In this document: positions 53,876-62,374 of the stretch, in pieces
Layout of the letters: each line of letters opens with the position of its first letter
Numbering within the stretch: the first letter of the stretch is position 1
NCBI RefSeq assembly: GCF_026586675.1
Contig: NZ_JAODIX010000001.1
Coordinates: 1 to 64,000, forward strand
Direction: 5' to 3'
Source: Halorubrum yunnanense
GTDB taxonomy: Archaea; Halobacteriota; Halobacteria; Halobacteriales; Haloferacaceae
DNA length: 64,000 nt
Made by a program: the position numbers and the translations under genes
Notes under the pieces: model-generated
What the model was told of the DNA's origin: nothing
The model's database searches: none
What the model saw: only the letters and a program-made list of their open reading frames with translations

Positions 53876-54919
53876 ATGCTCGATTTTTATCGTCGATTGC
53901 ACCGGACAATCAGGTCCTCCTCGGGGGACGACGACGAGGTCCGCGCCGACGGCGGGGTCGTGAGCGACGGCTCCGCGGCCGACCCCCCGGCGGAACCGGA
54001 CCGGGACTTGACGGCCCGTCTCAAGGCGAGCCTGGACCGGCGCTTCGGGAGCGACTTCATGGAGTCGTCCGTCTTCTGGCTCCCGCCGTTCCTGCTGATG
54101 GGACTGTTCGTCTACGGTGCGGTCATCTGGAACCTCCTCATCTCGCTGACCGACTACCAGCGCTTCGAGAACGCGCCGGACTACTCGAACCTCGACTTCG
54201 AGATGTACACCCGGGCGCTCGCGGACTCCGGGTTCATCGACGCCGCGGTCAACACGCTCGTCCTGCTCATCGCGTTCACGGCGGGGACGCTCGCGGTCGG
54301 CCTCGTGCTGGCCATCCTGATCGACAGGGGGATCCGGTTCGAGAACTCGTTCCGGACGATCTACCTCCTGCCGATGAGCCTCTCGTTCGTCGTCACGGCC
54401 CAGTTCTGGCTGTGGATCTACAACTACAACAACGGGATCGCAAACAACCTCATCGGGACGTTCGGACTCGGTCCGGTGAGCTGGCTCGGCAACCAGGACA
54501 TCGTCCTCTACGCGGTCATCTTCGCGTTGATGTGGCAGTTCTCGGGGTACGCGATGGTCGTGTACCTCGCCGGCCTCCGCGCGATCCCGACCGAGCACTA
54601 CGAAGCGGCCCAAGTCGACGGCGCGTCGGCCCTGAAAATGTACTGGCGCGTGATCATTCCCCAGCTGAAGGGCGCGACGATCAGCGCCGCCGTGGTGCTG
54701 ATGGTGTTCGGCATGAAGGCCTTCGACTTCCTCTACTCGCTGTCGGGGGGGTACCGGCCGCCGAACGGCGCCGACATCCTCGCGACGAAGATGGTGCGTG
54801 AGGCGTACGCGAACCTCAACTGGGCGTACGGGTCGGCGATCGCCATCGTCCTGTTCGGGATGGCGCTCAGCGTCATCGGCCCCTACCTCGTGTACGAATA
54901 CCGGAGGGACAACCTATGA
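53876..54919 (+). CDS. Sugar ABC transporter permease (MalF-like)
   Basis: 347 residues with six or more helices (about 65-85, 118-145 and onward) and the EAA loop EAAQVDGASALKMYWRVIIPQL that contacts the ATPase. Charged N-terminus of about 55 residues. Overlaps the next permease by four bases (ATGA). Confidence 0.92.
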   Translation: MLDFYRRLHRTIRSSSGDDDEVRADGGVVSDGSAADPPAEPDRDLTARLKASLDRRFGSDFMESSVFWLPPFLLMGLFVYGAVIWNLLISLTDYQRFENAPDYSNLDFEMYTRALADSGFIDAAVNTLVLLIAFTAGTLAVGLVLAILIDRGIRFENSFRTIYLLPMSLSFVVTAQFWLWIYNYNNGIANNLIGTFGLGPVSWLGNQDIVLYAVIFALMWQFSGYAMVVYLAGLRAIPTEHYEAAQVDGASALKMYWRVIIPQLKGATISAAVVLMVFGMKAFDFLYSLSGGYRPPNGADILATKMVREAYANLNWAYGSAIAIVLFGMALSVIGPYLVYEYRRDNL

Positions 54920-55860
54920 GCGACACGGAACCCCGAACCGACGGCGGCACGACGACGAGGACGACGCGGCTGCGCCGGACCCTCGACCGGATGACGGTCG
55001 AGGACGTCGGCCTGTACGTCGTGTTGGCCCTCGCGGCGGCGTTCTACCTCGTTCCCATCGAATCCGGGCTGGTGACGTCGTTCAAGACCGGCACCGCGAT
55101 CATCGAGACGGCGCCGTTCGCCCCGCCCGGGCCGTCCGGGCTCACGTTCGAGAAGTGGCGGACGGCGATCGACGTCCTGCTGCGCGGGATGGGGAACAGC
55201 CTGCTGTACGCCGTTCCCGCGACGGTGATCTCCGCGTTCGTCGGGAGCATCACCGCCTACGGGCTCACGATTCCGACGTGGAACAAGTCGTACAAGGCGC
55301 TGGTGCTCATGCTCATCATTGCCGGGATCTTCATCCCGTACCAGGCCGTGCTGGTCCCGCTGACCCAGTTCTGGTCGCAGTGGGCCCAGCTCGACCAGGT
55401 GCTGTCGTTCGTCTGGGCGCTCGGGATCGACGAAGACTACGTCGGTATCATCGAGCTGGTGATCACCCACGTCGCCTACGGGATTCCCATCTGTACGCTC
55501 CTGTTCCGGACGTACTACAAGACGATGAGCGACGAGATGATCGAGTCGGCCCGCCTCGACGGGGCGACGCTCCGCCGGGTGTACCGGCGGATCGTCCTCC
55601 CGCTCTCGGGACCGATGTTCGCCGTCGTCCTGATCTATCAGTTCACCCAGATCTGGAACGACCTCCTCTTCACGCTGGTCATCGTCTCGACGGAATCGAG
55701 CCCCGCGGCGCCCGTCGTGTTAATCTTAGCGGGCCTCGGGAGCTCGCTGGAGGGGCAGGACTTCGCGCTCCGGATGGCCGGGGCGTTCTTCGCGGCGCTG
55801 CCGACGCTGGCGGTGTACATCTTCTTCGGCGAGGAGTTCGCCGAGGGGGTGGCGGCGTGA
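54916..55860 (+). CDS. Sugar ABC transporter permease (MalG-like)
   Basis: 314 residues, EAA loop ESARLDGATLRRVYRRIVLPL, and about six helices starting near 36. Second permease of the operon, coupled to the first by an ATGA overlap. Confidence 0.92.
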   Translation: MSDTEPRTDGGTTTRTTRLRRTLDRMTVEDVGLYVVLALAAAFYLVPIESGLVTSFKTGTAIIETAPFAPPGPSGLTFEKWRTAIDVLLRGMGNSLLYAVPATVISAFVGSITAYGLTIPTWNKSYKALVLMLIIAGIFIPYQAVLVPLTQFWSQWAQLDQVLSFVWALGIDEDYVGIIELVITHVAYGIPICTLLFRTYYKTMSDEMIESARLDGATLRRVYRRIVLPLSGPMFAVVLIYQFTQIWNDLLFTLVIVSTESSPAAPVVLILAGLGSSLEGQDFALRMAGAFFAALPTLAVYIFFGEEFAEGVAA

Positions 55861-55956
55861 CCCGTACGCCCGCCGCGTCCGGCGCCGGGGACCGACCGAG
55901 AGACGACGCGGCGCGGCGCACGAACGACCACTCGACACCGACCACAACTCACAGAT

Positions 55957-57102
55957 ATGGCAACGCTTGAACTCGACTCGATAACGAAGACGTTCCAGGA
56001 CGGCGACGAGGAGATCGTCGCGGTCGACGATGTGTCGCTGTCGATCGACGACGGCGAGTTCCTCGTCGTCGTCGGTCCGTCCGGCTGCGGGAAGTCCACG
56101 ACGCTCCGGATGGTCGCGGGCCTGGAGACGATCACCGCCGGCACGCTCAGTATCGACGACCGCGTCGTGAACCACGTGAAATCGCAGAACCGGGACATCG
56201 CGATGGTGTTCCAGTCGTACGCGCTCTACCCGCACATGAGCGTCCGGCAGAACATGTCGTTCGGGCTCGAGGAGTCGACCGACCTCCCCGACGACGAGAT
56301 CAACCGGATGGTGGGCGAGACCGGCGAGATGCTCGGCATCTCGCCCCTGCTCGACCGGAAGCCGAGCGACCTCTCGGGCGGCCAACAGCAGCGCGTCGCC
56401 CTCGGTCGCGCCATCGTCCGCGACCCCGAGGTGTTCCTGATGGACGAGCCGCTCAGCAACCTCGACGCGAAGCTCCGCGCCGAGATGCGCACCGAGCTCC
56501 AGCGGCTCCAGAACGACCTGGGCGTGACGACGGTGTACGTCACCCACGACCAGACGGAGGCGATGACGATGGGCGACCGGATCGCCATCCTCGACGGCGG
56601 CGAGCTCCAGCAGGTCGCGACGCCGCTGGAGTGTTACCACGAGCCGTCGAACCGGTTCGTCGCGAGCTTCCTCGGCGAGCCGTCGATGAACTTCTTCGAC
56701 GTGACGCTCGAGGGCGACCGGCTCGTCGGCGACGTCTTCGAGTACCCGATCGACGAGGGAATTCGGTCGGACCTCGGCGACGCGACCGACCTCGTCCTCG
56801 GGATCCGCCCCGAGGCCGTCCAGCTCGTCGACGCCGCGGGCGACCACGAGTTCGAGACGACCGTCGACGTCGTCGAGCCGATGGGCGACGAGAACACGGT
56901 GTACCTCCACTTCGACCCCGACGTCGAGCCCGAGAACGCGTCGACGCTCGTCGCGACGATCGACGGGTTCAATCGGGTCAGCGAGGACGACACGGTGATC
57001 GCGCGGATCCCGCCGGACGCGATCCACCTCTTCGACCGGAGTACGGGCGAGGCGCTCCACAACCGGTCGATGGAGAACGCGGCCGACCAGATCGACCTGT
57101 AG
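55957..57102 (+). CDS. Sugar ABC transporter ATPase (MalK/UgpC-like)
   Basis: 381 residues. Walker A GPSGCGKS (40-47), signature LSGGQQ (139-144), Walker B LMDEP (161-165) and switch His in YVTHDQTEAM. The C-terminal 150 residues are the regulatory OB-type domain of the MalK group. It energises the two permeases. A 96-base gap separates it from the second permease. Confidence 0.94.
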   Translation: MATLELDSITKTFQDGDEEIVAVDDVSLSIDDGEFLVVVGPSGCGKSTTLRMVAGLETITAGTLSIDDRVVNHVKSQNRDIAMVFQSYALYPHMSVRQNMSFGLEESTDLPDDEINRMVGETGEMLGISPLLDRKPSDLSGGQQQRVALGRAIVRDPEVFLMDEPLSNLDAKLRAEMRTELQRLQNDLGVTTVYVTHDQTEAMTMGDRIAILDGGELQQVATPLECYHEPSNRFVASFLGEPSMNFFDVTLEGDRLVGDVFEYPIDEGIRSDLGDATDLVLGIRPEAVQLVDAAGDHEFETTVDVVEPMGDENTVYLHFDPDVEPENASTLVATIDGFNRVSEDDTVIARIPPDAIHLFDRSTGEALHNRSMENAADQIDL

Positions 57103-57156
57103 AATCGACGCGCGTCGCCGCCGTCCCTTTTCGCAGCGTCTCGCTCGCTCCGCCGC

Positions 57157-57837
57157 TCACCAGTACTTCGTCCGGTCGACGCCGTCCGCGACCAGCGCCG
57201 CGGCGGCGACGTGGGCGTAGGCGGCCCACGCGAGCGCGAGGAGCGCGGCGACGCTCCGCGCCGCCGTCGCCGCGAGCGCGGTCCACGCGACGACGACGAG
57301 GACGGTCGCGCCGACCCACGCGAGGAAGTACGAGCTCGAGGCGGTCCCGCGGACCGCGTCCCGCTCGAGGCCGGCGCGGAGCCCGTCCCGCACGCTCACG
57401 ACGGCCGCTGACGGGAAGAGATACCCGCAGACGACCGTGACGAGCAGCGCGACGGTCGCGAGCGTCGCGAGCCCCACGCCGCTCAGCGCACTCGGCATCG
57501 TGCCGACCGCGACGACGTAGCTGACGGCGGCGACGGTGACGACCGCCGGGGAGAGGTAGACGGCGCCGACACCAAGCAGTCGCCCGGCGAGCCGCGCCGT
57601 TGCCCTCGTCGCGACGCGCGGGAACCCCTCGCCGGCGAGCACACCGCCGACGAGTCCGAGGAACGCGACAAGCGGGCCGACGGCGAGGGAAAGCGGGGCC
57701 AACAGCGCCCAATCCGGCCAGAGCCCCGCCGCCGTCCGGAGCAGCGCGCCGCCGAGCAGCAGCGCCGCGAGACACGCCGCGGTGCCGTCCAGCCGCGTCC
57801 GGTCCGCGAACGGGTATCGGAGGGCCTCGAGGAACAT
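57157..57837 (-). CDS. DUF4013-like membrane protein
   Basis: 226 residues, hydrophobic over most of its length (about six helices), starting MFLEALRYPFADRTRLD and ending ADGVDRTKYW. Matches small haloarchaeal DUF4013 proteins of unknown function. Start 57837 follows an upstream Arg-rich stretch that lacks coding character. Confidence 0.75.
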   Translation of the reverse strand: MFLEALRYPFADRTRLDGTAACLAALLLGGALLRTAAGLWPDWALLAPLSLAVGPLVAFLGLVGGVLAGEGFPRVATRATARLAGRLLGVGAVYLSPAVVTVAAVSYVVAVGTMPSALSGVGLATLATVALLVTVVCGYLFPSAAVVSVRDGLRAGLERDAVRGTASSSYFLAWVGATVLVVVAWTALAATAARSVAALLALAWAAYAHVAAAALVADGVDRTKYW

Positions 57838-57991
57838 CACTCGCCCCTCGGTCGCTCGGCGGCGACGCGTCTCGACCGGCCGACAGCGGTGCGACCCGGC
57901 CGGCCGTCGGTCGGTCTCGACACGTTCGACCGGGTCGCCGTCGGCTGGAAAAACGGTGTCGGTCGCACCCGCGGCGGGAGGCGTCCGTCGG

Positions 57992-58402
57992 TCACTCTCG
58001 GATCCGCTCGACCTCGCGCCGGACCCCATCGCGGAGCCGGTCGGCGACGTCGTCGCCCGACCGGTCGACGGTCTCGGCGTCCTCGGTCTCCAGCAGGCGA
58101 TCGAGCCGCCGCTCGAACTCCCGCTCGTCGATCTCGCCGCTCGCGTAGCGCTCCCGGAGGGCGTCGAGCGCGGGGTCGGCGTCGCGTTCCTGGTCCCCGT
58201 CGCTCCGGTCGGGGAGGGGTCGCGTCAGCGTGTGAAGCACGGGGAGAGCGACGAACAGCCCGAAGAACCAGACCAGCGGGAGGGTCCACCAGAGCCCGGT
58301 GACGAGCGGGGCGGCGACGCCGCCGCCGAGGACGAGGAGCGCGAACACCCGCCGCCAGCGGTGGCGGAGGTTCCACGCGATCCGTGCGGGGAGCCCGGTC
58401 AT
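57992..58402 (-). CDS. Two-helix membrane protein with SHOCT motif
   Basis: 136 residues, two helices (about 18-38 and 40-60) and a C-terminal SHOCT-type segment ALDALRERYASGEIDEREFE (about 79-98), like the protein at 16051. Function unknown. Start at ATG 58402; the upstream stretch is Arg-rich. Confidence 0.8.
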   Translation of the reverse strand: MTGLPARIAWNLRHRWRRVFALLVLGGGVAAPLVTGLWWTLPLVWFFGLFVALPVLHTLTRPLPDRSDGDQERDADPALDALRERYASGEIDEREFERRLDRLLETEDAETVDRSGDDVADRLRDGVRREVERIRE

Positions 58403-58467
58403 GCTCGGGCCGACGCCTGCGAGGGGGAAATCGGTTTCGTCGCGGGTCCGCGGCGGAGGTTCCCTCC

Positions 58468-58947
58468 TCACTCCCGGTCGACGACGATCCGGTCGCCCGG
58501 CTCGACGCCGTGGCGCTCGCTCCACCCGCGCGGCACTTCTAGGACGTACCGTCCGGTCCCGCGGTACCGGGTGAAGGGCCGCGACTCCGGCGCCGCCTCG
58601 TGGACCGTCGTCACCGTCCCGTTCGGGGCGACGAAGACGATGTCGAGCGCGAACGCCATCTCCCGCATCACGTAGGCGCGCTCGTCCGCTCCGTCGTGGA
58701 CGAACAGCATTCCCTCGCCCTCGTCGAGTTCGTCGGTTGCGGAGAGCCCGACGTATTGTTTTATCACCCCGTCGGCGACCCGGGCCTCGACGGTCGCGAG
58801 CGGTTCGCCGGTCTCGCCGTCGACGGCCTCGACGGTCGTCGTCTCGTAGCCGGCGATCAGGACGGCGGGGTTCGTCGCGGCGACGCCGAGCGCGACGACG
58901 ACGATCAGCGTGAGGGCGGCGGCACCCCCGACTAAACGGCGGTTCAC
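58468..58947 (-). CDS. DUF192 family exported protein
   Basis: 159 residues. Signal/anchor helix (about 8-32) then a DUF192 domain with VEARVADGVIKQYVGLS, EGEGMLFVHDGADERAYVMREMAFALDIVFV and the end VEPGDRIVVDRE. Small outer-surface protein of unknown role. GTG start. Confidence 0.85.
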   Translation of the reverse strand: MNRRLVGGAAALTLIVVVALGVAATNPAVLIAGYETTTVEAVDGETGEPLATVEARVADGVIKQYVGLSATDELDEGEGMLFVHDGADERAYVMREMAFALDIVFVAPNGTVTTVHEAAPESRPFTRYRGTGRYVLEVPRGWSERHGVEPGDRIVVDRE

Positions 58948-59008
58948 GGGCGATCGATGCGCCGGAGAAAGAAACCGTTTTCCGCTCCGGGCGGGTTCAA
59001 GCGGGTGA

Positions 59009-59082
59009 GGGCTCGTGGTCTAGCTGGTTATGACGCGGCCTTTACAAGGCTGAGATCGGCGGTTCGAACCCGCCCGAGCCCA
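59009..59082 (+). tRNA. tRNA-Val (anticodon UAC)
   Basis: 74 bases fold as a standard cloverleaf: acceptor stem GGGCTCG/CGAGCCC, D-arm GTCTAGCTGGTTATGAC, anticodon stem CGGCC/GGCTG with loop TTTACAA (TAC anticodon, reading GUA), five-base variable loop, T stem GGCGG/CCGCC with TTCGAAC, and discriminator A. No CCA is encoded and no intron is seen. Confidence 0.96.
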
Positions 59083-59235
59083 CTGTTGCTGTCGCGAGCA
59101 GCCCGTGAGCGACAGCAACGTGCGTGTTTGAGGGCGGTTCGAGACAGGGAACGAAGCGAGCGAAGCGAGCGGAGTGAGTGAGGTTCGAATCCGCCCGAGC
59201 CCACTGCTCGCTCTCTGACCGTCTCCGAGAGCGGT
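59083..59235 (+). repeat. tRNA 3'-end duplication and hairpin
   Basis: GGTTCGAATCCGCCCGAGCC plus CCACTG at 59182-59206 repeats the tRNA end (59061-59085) with one change. Between them is an 11-bp hairpin with arms GTTGCTGTCGC (59085-59095) and GCGACAGCAAC (59109-59119). Another partial T-arm copy (GGGCGGTTCGAG) lies at about 59136-59147, then GAAGCGAGC repeats. Looks like a remnant of integration at the tRNA or tRNA fragments. Confidence 0.65.
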
Positions 59236-59919
59236 TCAGACTCCCAGCGCGTCCGCCAGCTCGTGGATCGACTCGGCCGTGCGGTCCGGCTCGCCGCCGA
59301 ACGGCTCCCAAGGGGTCCCTTTCCGGTCGAGCCGGACCGCCTGCATCCCCGCGTGGGCGGCGCCCATCACGTCGAACCAACCGGCGGTGACGTGGACGAT
59401 CTCGTCGATCGGCGTCCCGGTTCGGGCGGCGCCGTGGCGGTACAGCGCCGCGGCCGGCTTAAACGTCTCCACCTCGTCGGCGCTTATCGCGTCCTCGACG
59501 AGGTCGCCGATATCGGCGTGTTCGACCATCGAGTCGAGCATCTCGGGATTCCCGTTCGAGAGTACGTACGTGTCGTACCCGCCCTCGCGCAGGCGCTCGA
59601 TCCCGGAGCGAACGTCGTCGAACACCTCCAGCTCGTGGTACACCGCGAGGATCTCGTCGCGCTCGGCCGGCGGGAGGTCGACGCCGTGGGTTTTCAACGC
59701 GTACGTCAGCGCGTCGCGGTTCATCTCGTAGAACGGCTGGTAGGCGTCGATCGCGTTCGCGACGAACGTGTACGCCAGCGACCGCGACCGCCAGAGCCGC
59801 GACACCGGCTCGGGATCGGGGACGCGGTCCGCCAGCGCGGCTTCGGCCGCCTCGACGTCGACGAGGGTGCTGTACGAGTCGAACGTCACCGTCCGGACGC
59901 GATCGGGATCGAACGACAT
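59236..59919 (-). CDS. Haloacid-dehalogenase-type hydrolase
   Basis: 227 residues. HAD motif I FDSYSTL with nucleophile D14, motif II in YVLSNGNPEML, motif III FKPAA (Lys) and the C-terminal VTAGWFDVMGAAHAGM (motif IV). Sequence is closest to type II 2-haloacid dehalogenase-like proteins, most of which act on other phospho- or halo-compounds. Start 59919. Confidence 0.88.
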   Translation of the reverse strand: MSFDPDRVRTVTFDSYSTLVDVEAAEAALADRVPDPEPVSRLWRSRSLAYTFVANAIDAYQPFYEMNRDALTYALKTHGVDLPPAERDEILAVYHELEVFDDVRSGIERLREGGYDTYVLSNGNPEMLDSMVEHADIGDLVEDAISADEVETFKPAAALYRHGAARTGTPIDEIVHVTAGWFDVMGAAHAGMQAVRLDRKGTPWEPFGGEPDRTAESIHELADALGV

Positions 59920-60062
59920 TCGCGTCGTTCTTCGGCCTCCCGCGTCATTACTCCCGGTGGTCGGGTCGCGCACGACGCACATCCGTCCGCGGCCGGACCG
60001 TGGCGAACCGTCACGAATCTTTATGAATGGTGGGGCTCTCGGTCCCCTAACGCGTCCTGCTT

Positions 60063-61154
60063 ATGAAGCCCTCGAGCGACTCCATCCGCGTCCTGCTCGC
60101 CGCGGCCCCCGCCGACGGCACGGCCCCGTCGACGCCCGCGGCGCGGTCGCTCGAACGGCGGGACGAGCGGTTCGTCGTCGAGACCGCTCGCGACCCGGAC
60201 GACGCGGCGGCGCTGCGCTCGACCGACCGGTTCGACTGCGTCGTCGCCGAGGGGGGCTTCGCCGACGGCGACGGGCTCGATTTGCTCGTCGACGCCGACG
60301 AGAGCCGGGAGGCGATCCCGCGAATCCTCGCGATCGACGCGACCCGCGTCGGAGACCCGTCGGCGCTCGTCACCGAGGCGCTCGCGGCGGGCGTCACCGA
60401 CGTCGTCCGGTGTCCCGAGGGCGACCCGACGGTCCGGCTGCTCGCACACCGGGTCGCCAACGCGGTCGAGTCGCACCGCGCCGCGGCCGAGGCGGACCGC
60501 CAGCGCGAGCGTCTCGACCGGTTCGTGAGCGGGGTGTCACACGACCTCCGGAGCCCGCTCAACGTCGCGCAGGGGCGGTTGGAGATGGCCCAGGACGAGC
60601 CGGCGGGCGACCATCTCGATACCGCGGCCACCGCGGTCGACCGCACCCTGGAGCTGATCGCGGACCTGCTTGCCCTCGCCAGGCAGGGGGAGACCCCGCG
60701 CGAGCTGGAGCCGGTCGGGCTCCGCGAGACCGTCGAGGGGTGCTGGGCGACTGTCGCCACCGGCGACGCGACGCTCACCGTCGCGAGCGACGCTCGGGTG
60801 TTCGCCGACCCGAGCCGGCTGAAACAGCTCTTCGAGAACCTCCTCGGCAACGCGGTCGCGCACGGCGGCGACGGCGTCGCCGTCACGGTGGGGCCGATCA
60901 GGCCGATGTACACCTCGACGCGGGCGGAGCCGCTTCCGGCCGGGTTCTACGTGGCCGACGACGGGGCGGGGATCCCTGAGGGGGAGCGCGACCGCGTCTT
61001 CGACGTGGGGTACACGACCGCCGCCGAGGGCACCGGCTTCGGGCTCAACATCGTCCGCGAGGTCGCCGCCGCCCACGGCTGGGACGTCGGCGTCACCGAG
61101 AGCGCGGACGGCGGCGCCCGGTTCGAGGTCACCGGCGTCGACGTCGAGGAGTGA
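60063..61154 (+). CDS. Sensor histidine kinase with degenerate receiver-like N-terminus
   Basis: 363 residues. The N-terminal 1-130 look like a receiver domain, but the phospho-acceptor position is E63 (VVAEGGFADG) and the conserved Lys is Arg, so it is unlikely to be phosphorylated. The kinase has SHDLRSPLNVA (H160), an N-box NLLGNAVAHG, and G-boxes DDGAGIPEG and GTGFGLNI. No membrane segment, so it is cytoplasmic. Stimulus and partner regulator unknown. Confidence 0.9.
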   Translation: MKPSSDSIRVLLAAAPADGTAPSTPAARSLERRDERFVVETARDPDDAAALRSTDRFDCVVAEGGFADGDGLDLLVDADESREAIPRILAIDATRVGDPSALVTEALAAGVTDVVRCPEGDPTVRLLAHRVANAVESHRAAAEADRQRERLDRFVSGVSHDLRSPLNVAQGRLEMAQDEPAGDHLDTAATAVDRTLELIADLLALARQGETPRELEPVGLRETVEGCWATVATGDATLTVASDARVFADPSRLKQLFENLLGNAVAHGGDGVAVTVGPIRPMYTSTRAEPLPAGFYVADDGAGIPEGERDRVFDVGYTTAAEGTGFGLNIVREVAAAHGWDVGVTESADGGARFEVTGVDVEE

Positions 61155-61512
61155 CCGGAGGGCGGCGAGCGCGCTTCGACCTGCCTTCGGTCGGGCGAAA
61201 AATGTCGGCGCTCTGGATGCGGGCCGCCGTCACGGCGCCCGCGTTCCGATCGCGATCGGCGCCGCGTCCGGTCCCTCGGTCGCCTTCTCCGGCGGGACCC
61301 GGGTGCGGGTGCCGATCGGCGCTTCCTCGGTCGTCGTGCGATCGTCGTTCGGCATCGCGTGTGGCGTCGGCTCACACACAGGTATGAACGTTCCGTGCTA
61401 ACAGTGCTAATCCGTTTTCAGACGGAGTAGTGTATTAGGGGATTGATTACGGAGACGGTCCGTCTGTCCGTCTCTCCGCCTATCGGTCGCCGCCCTCTCC
61501 CTCCGCGTCCGC
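61155..61512. other. Gap without gene
   Basis: The left part is GC-rich without a convincing frame. From 61380 it becomes AT-richer (GTGCTAACAGTGCTAATCC and TAGTGTATTAGGGGATTG), perhaps a termination region between the kinase and the TetR gene. No further feature is seen. Confidence 0.4.
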
Positions 61513-62130
61513 TCACTCGCCTTCGAACACTCCCTCGACGATCGTCTCGATGAGCGCGTCTTCGACCTCCTCGTAGGCGGCGTCCGTGCCGGGACCGATC
61601 GGAGCGTTCCGCGACCGCGCGGTGAAGACGAGCGAAACGAACAGCTGGTCGATCAGCTCGGGGTCGTCGTACCGGAACGCGTCGAGCTTCGCCCAGCGCT
61701 CGGCGAACGGAAGCTCCGAGTCATGGGGCTCGATCGCGATCGAGTGCCCGTCGGACTCGGCGTCGGCGATGCGGTCCTGGAGCGCGCGCAGCTCCCCGTC
61801 GACGATCAGCGAGGAGATGAGTGGGTTCGCCCGCACCTCGCTGAGCGTCGTCTTCAACAGCACCCGCACCTCCTCTCGCGGGGTGTCCACCTCGGCGACA
61901 GCGGCGGCGATCTTCCCCTCTAACGACTCGCGCTCCGCGAGGAGCACGTCCACGTACAGCGCCTCCTTGGAGTCGAAGAACTGGTAGAACGTGCTCGTGC
62001 CGATCCCGACCTCGGCCGTGAGATCGCTGATCCGCGTGCGTTCGAACCCGAACTGCGTGAACAGCTCTCTGCCGGCCTCGACCAGCTGAGACCGGATCCG
62101 CTCCCGATCCCGATCGGTGAATCGGCTCAT
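61513..62130 (-). CDS. TetR/AcrR-family regulator
   Basis: 205 residues. HTH (about 24-48) with ERTRISDLTAEVGIGTSTFYQFF, then the ligand-binding helical domain with a large hydrophobic patch. Divergent from a surface protein that probably starts an export operon; typical for TetR-controlled efflux. A GATAAC box near -27 fits the promoter. Confidence 0.9.
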   Translation of the reverse strand: MSRFTDRDRERIRSQLVEAGRELFTQFGFERTRISDLTAEVGIGTSTFYQFFDSKEALYVDVLLAERESLEGKIAAAVAEVDTPREEVRVLLKTTLSEVRANPLISSLIVDGELRALQDRIADAESDGHSIAIEPHDSELPFAERWAKLDAFRYDDPELIDQLFVSLVFTARSRNAPIGPGTDAAYEEVEDALIETIVEGVFEGE

Positions 62131-62187
62131 TGGCGTGACGTTCGGCGGTTATCCGTCGATCGGGAATGCTCCATCGATCGCACCTAT

Positions 62188-62214
62188 GAATCCAAAAACA
62201 AAGTGCTTATTGAT
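62188..62214. promoter_or_regulatory. Candidate TetR operator and plus-strand TATA box
   Basis: TGAATC (about 62186-62191) and GATTCG (about 62212-62217) form an imperfect inverted repeat around CTTATTGA, the TATA candidate (62206-62213) about 27 bases ahead of ATG 62235. Binding would block both promoters. Confidence 0.4.
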
Positions 62215-62234
62215 TCGTGGCCGTGTACTTCGGT

Positions 62235-62374
62235 ATGGAGCAGACACCGGCGGGAGCGCACGTCGCGCTTCCCGATCGCCAGTACCGAGACGCGACACGG
62301 ACGCCGACGGTGGGCCGATGAGGCGTGACCGCGTCGACGCGCCCGACCGCCGCTCCGGGAGGGGGTCGGCGTGA
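62235..62374 (+). promoter_or_regulatory. Two coupled mini-ORFs ahead of the surface protein
   Basis: ATG 62235 opens 28 codons (MEQTPAGAHVALPDRQ at the start) ending in TGA that overlaps ATG 62318 as ATGA. That one opens 18 codons (MRRDRVDAPDRR) whose TGA overlaps the GTG at 62371 as GTGA. With the TATA box above, the first start is leaderless. The chain may pass ribosomes to the main gene. Peptides are not recognised. Confidence 0.5.

Noticed and set aside
62117-62374. 85-residue frame through the TetR/surface-protein gap
   Set aside because: It spans the promoter region and starts inside the TetR upstream sequence; only the last 18 codons are in the coupled chain.
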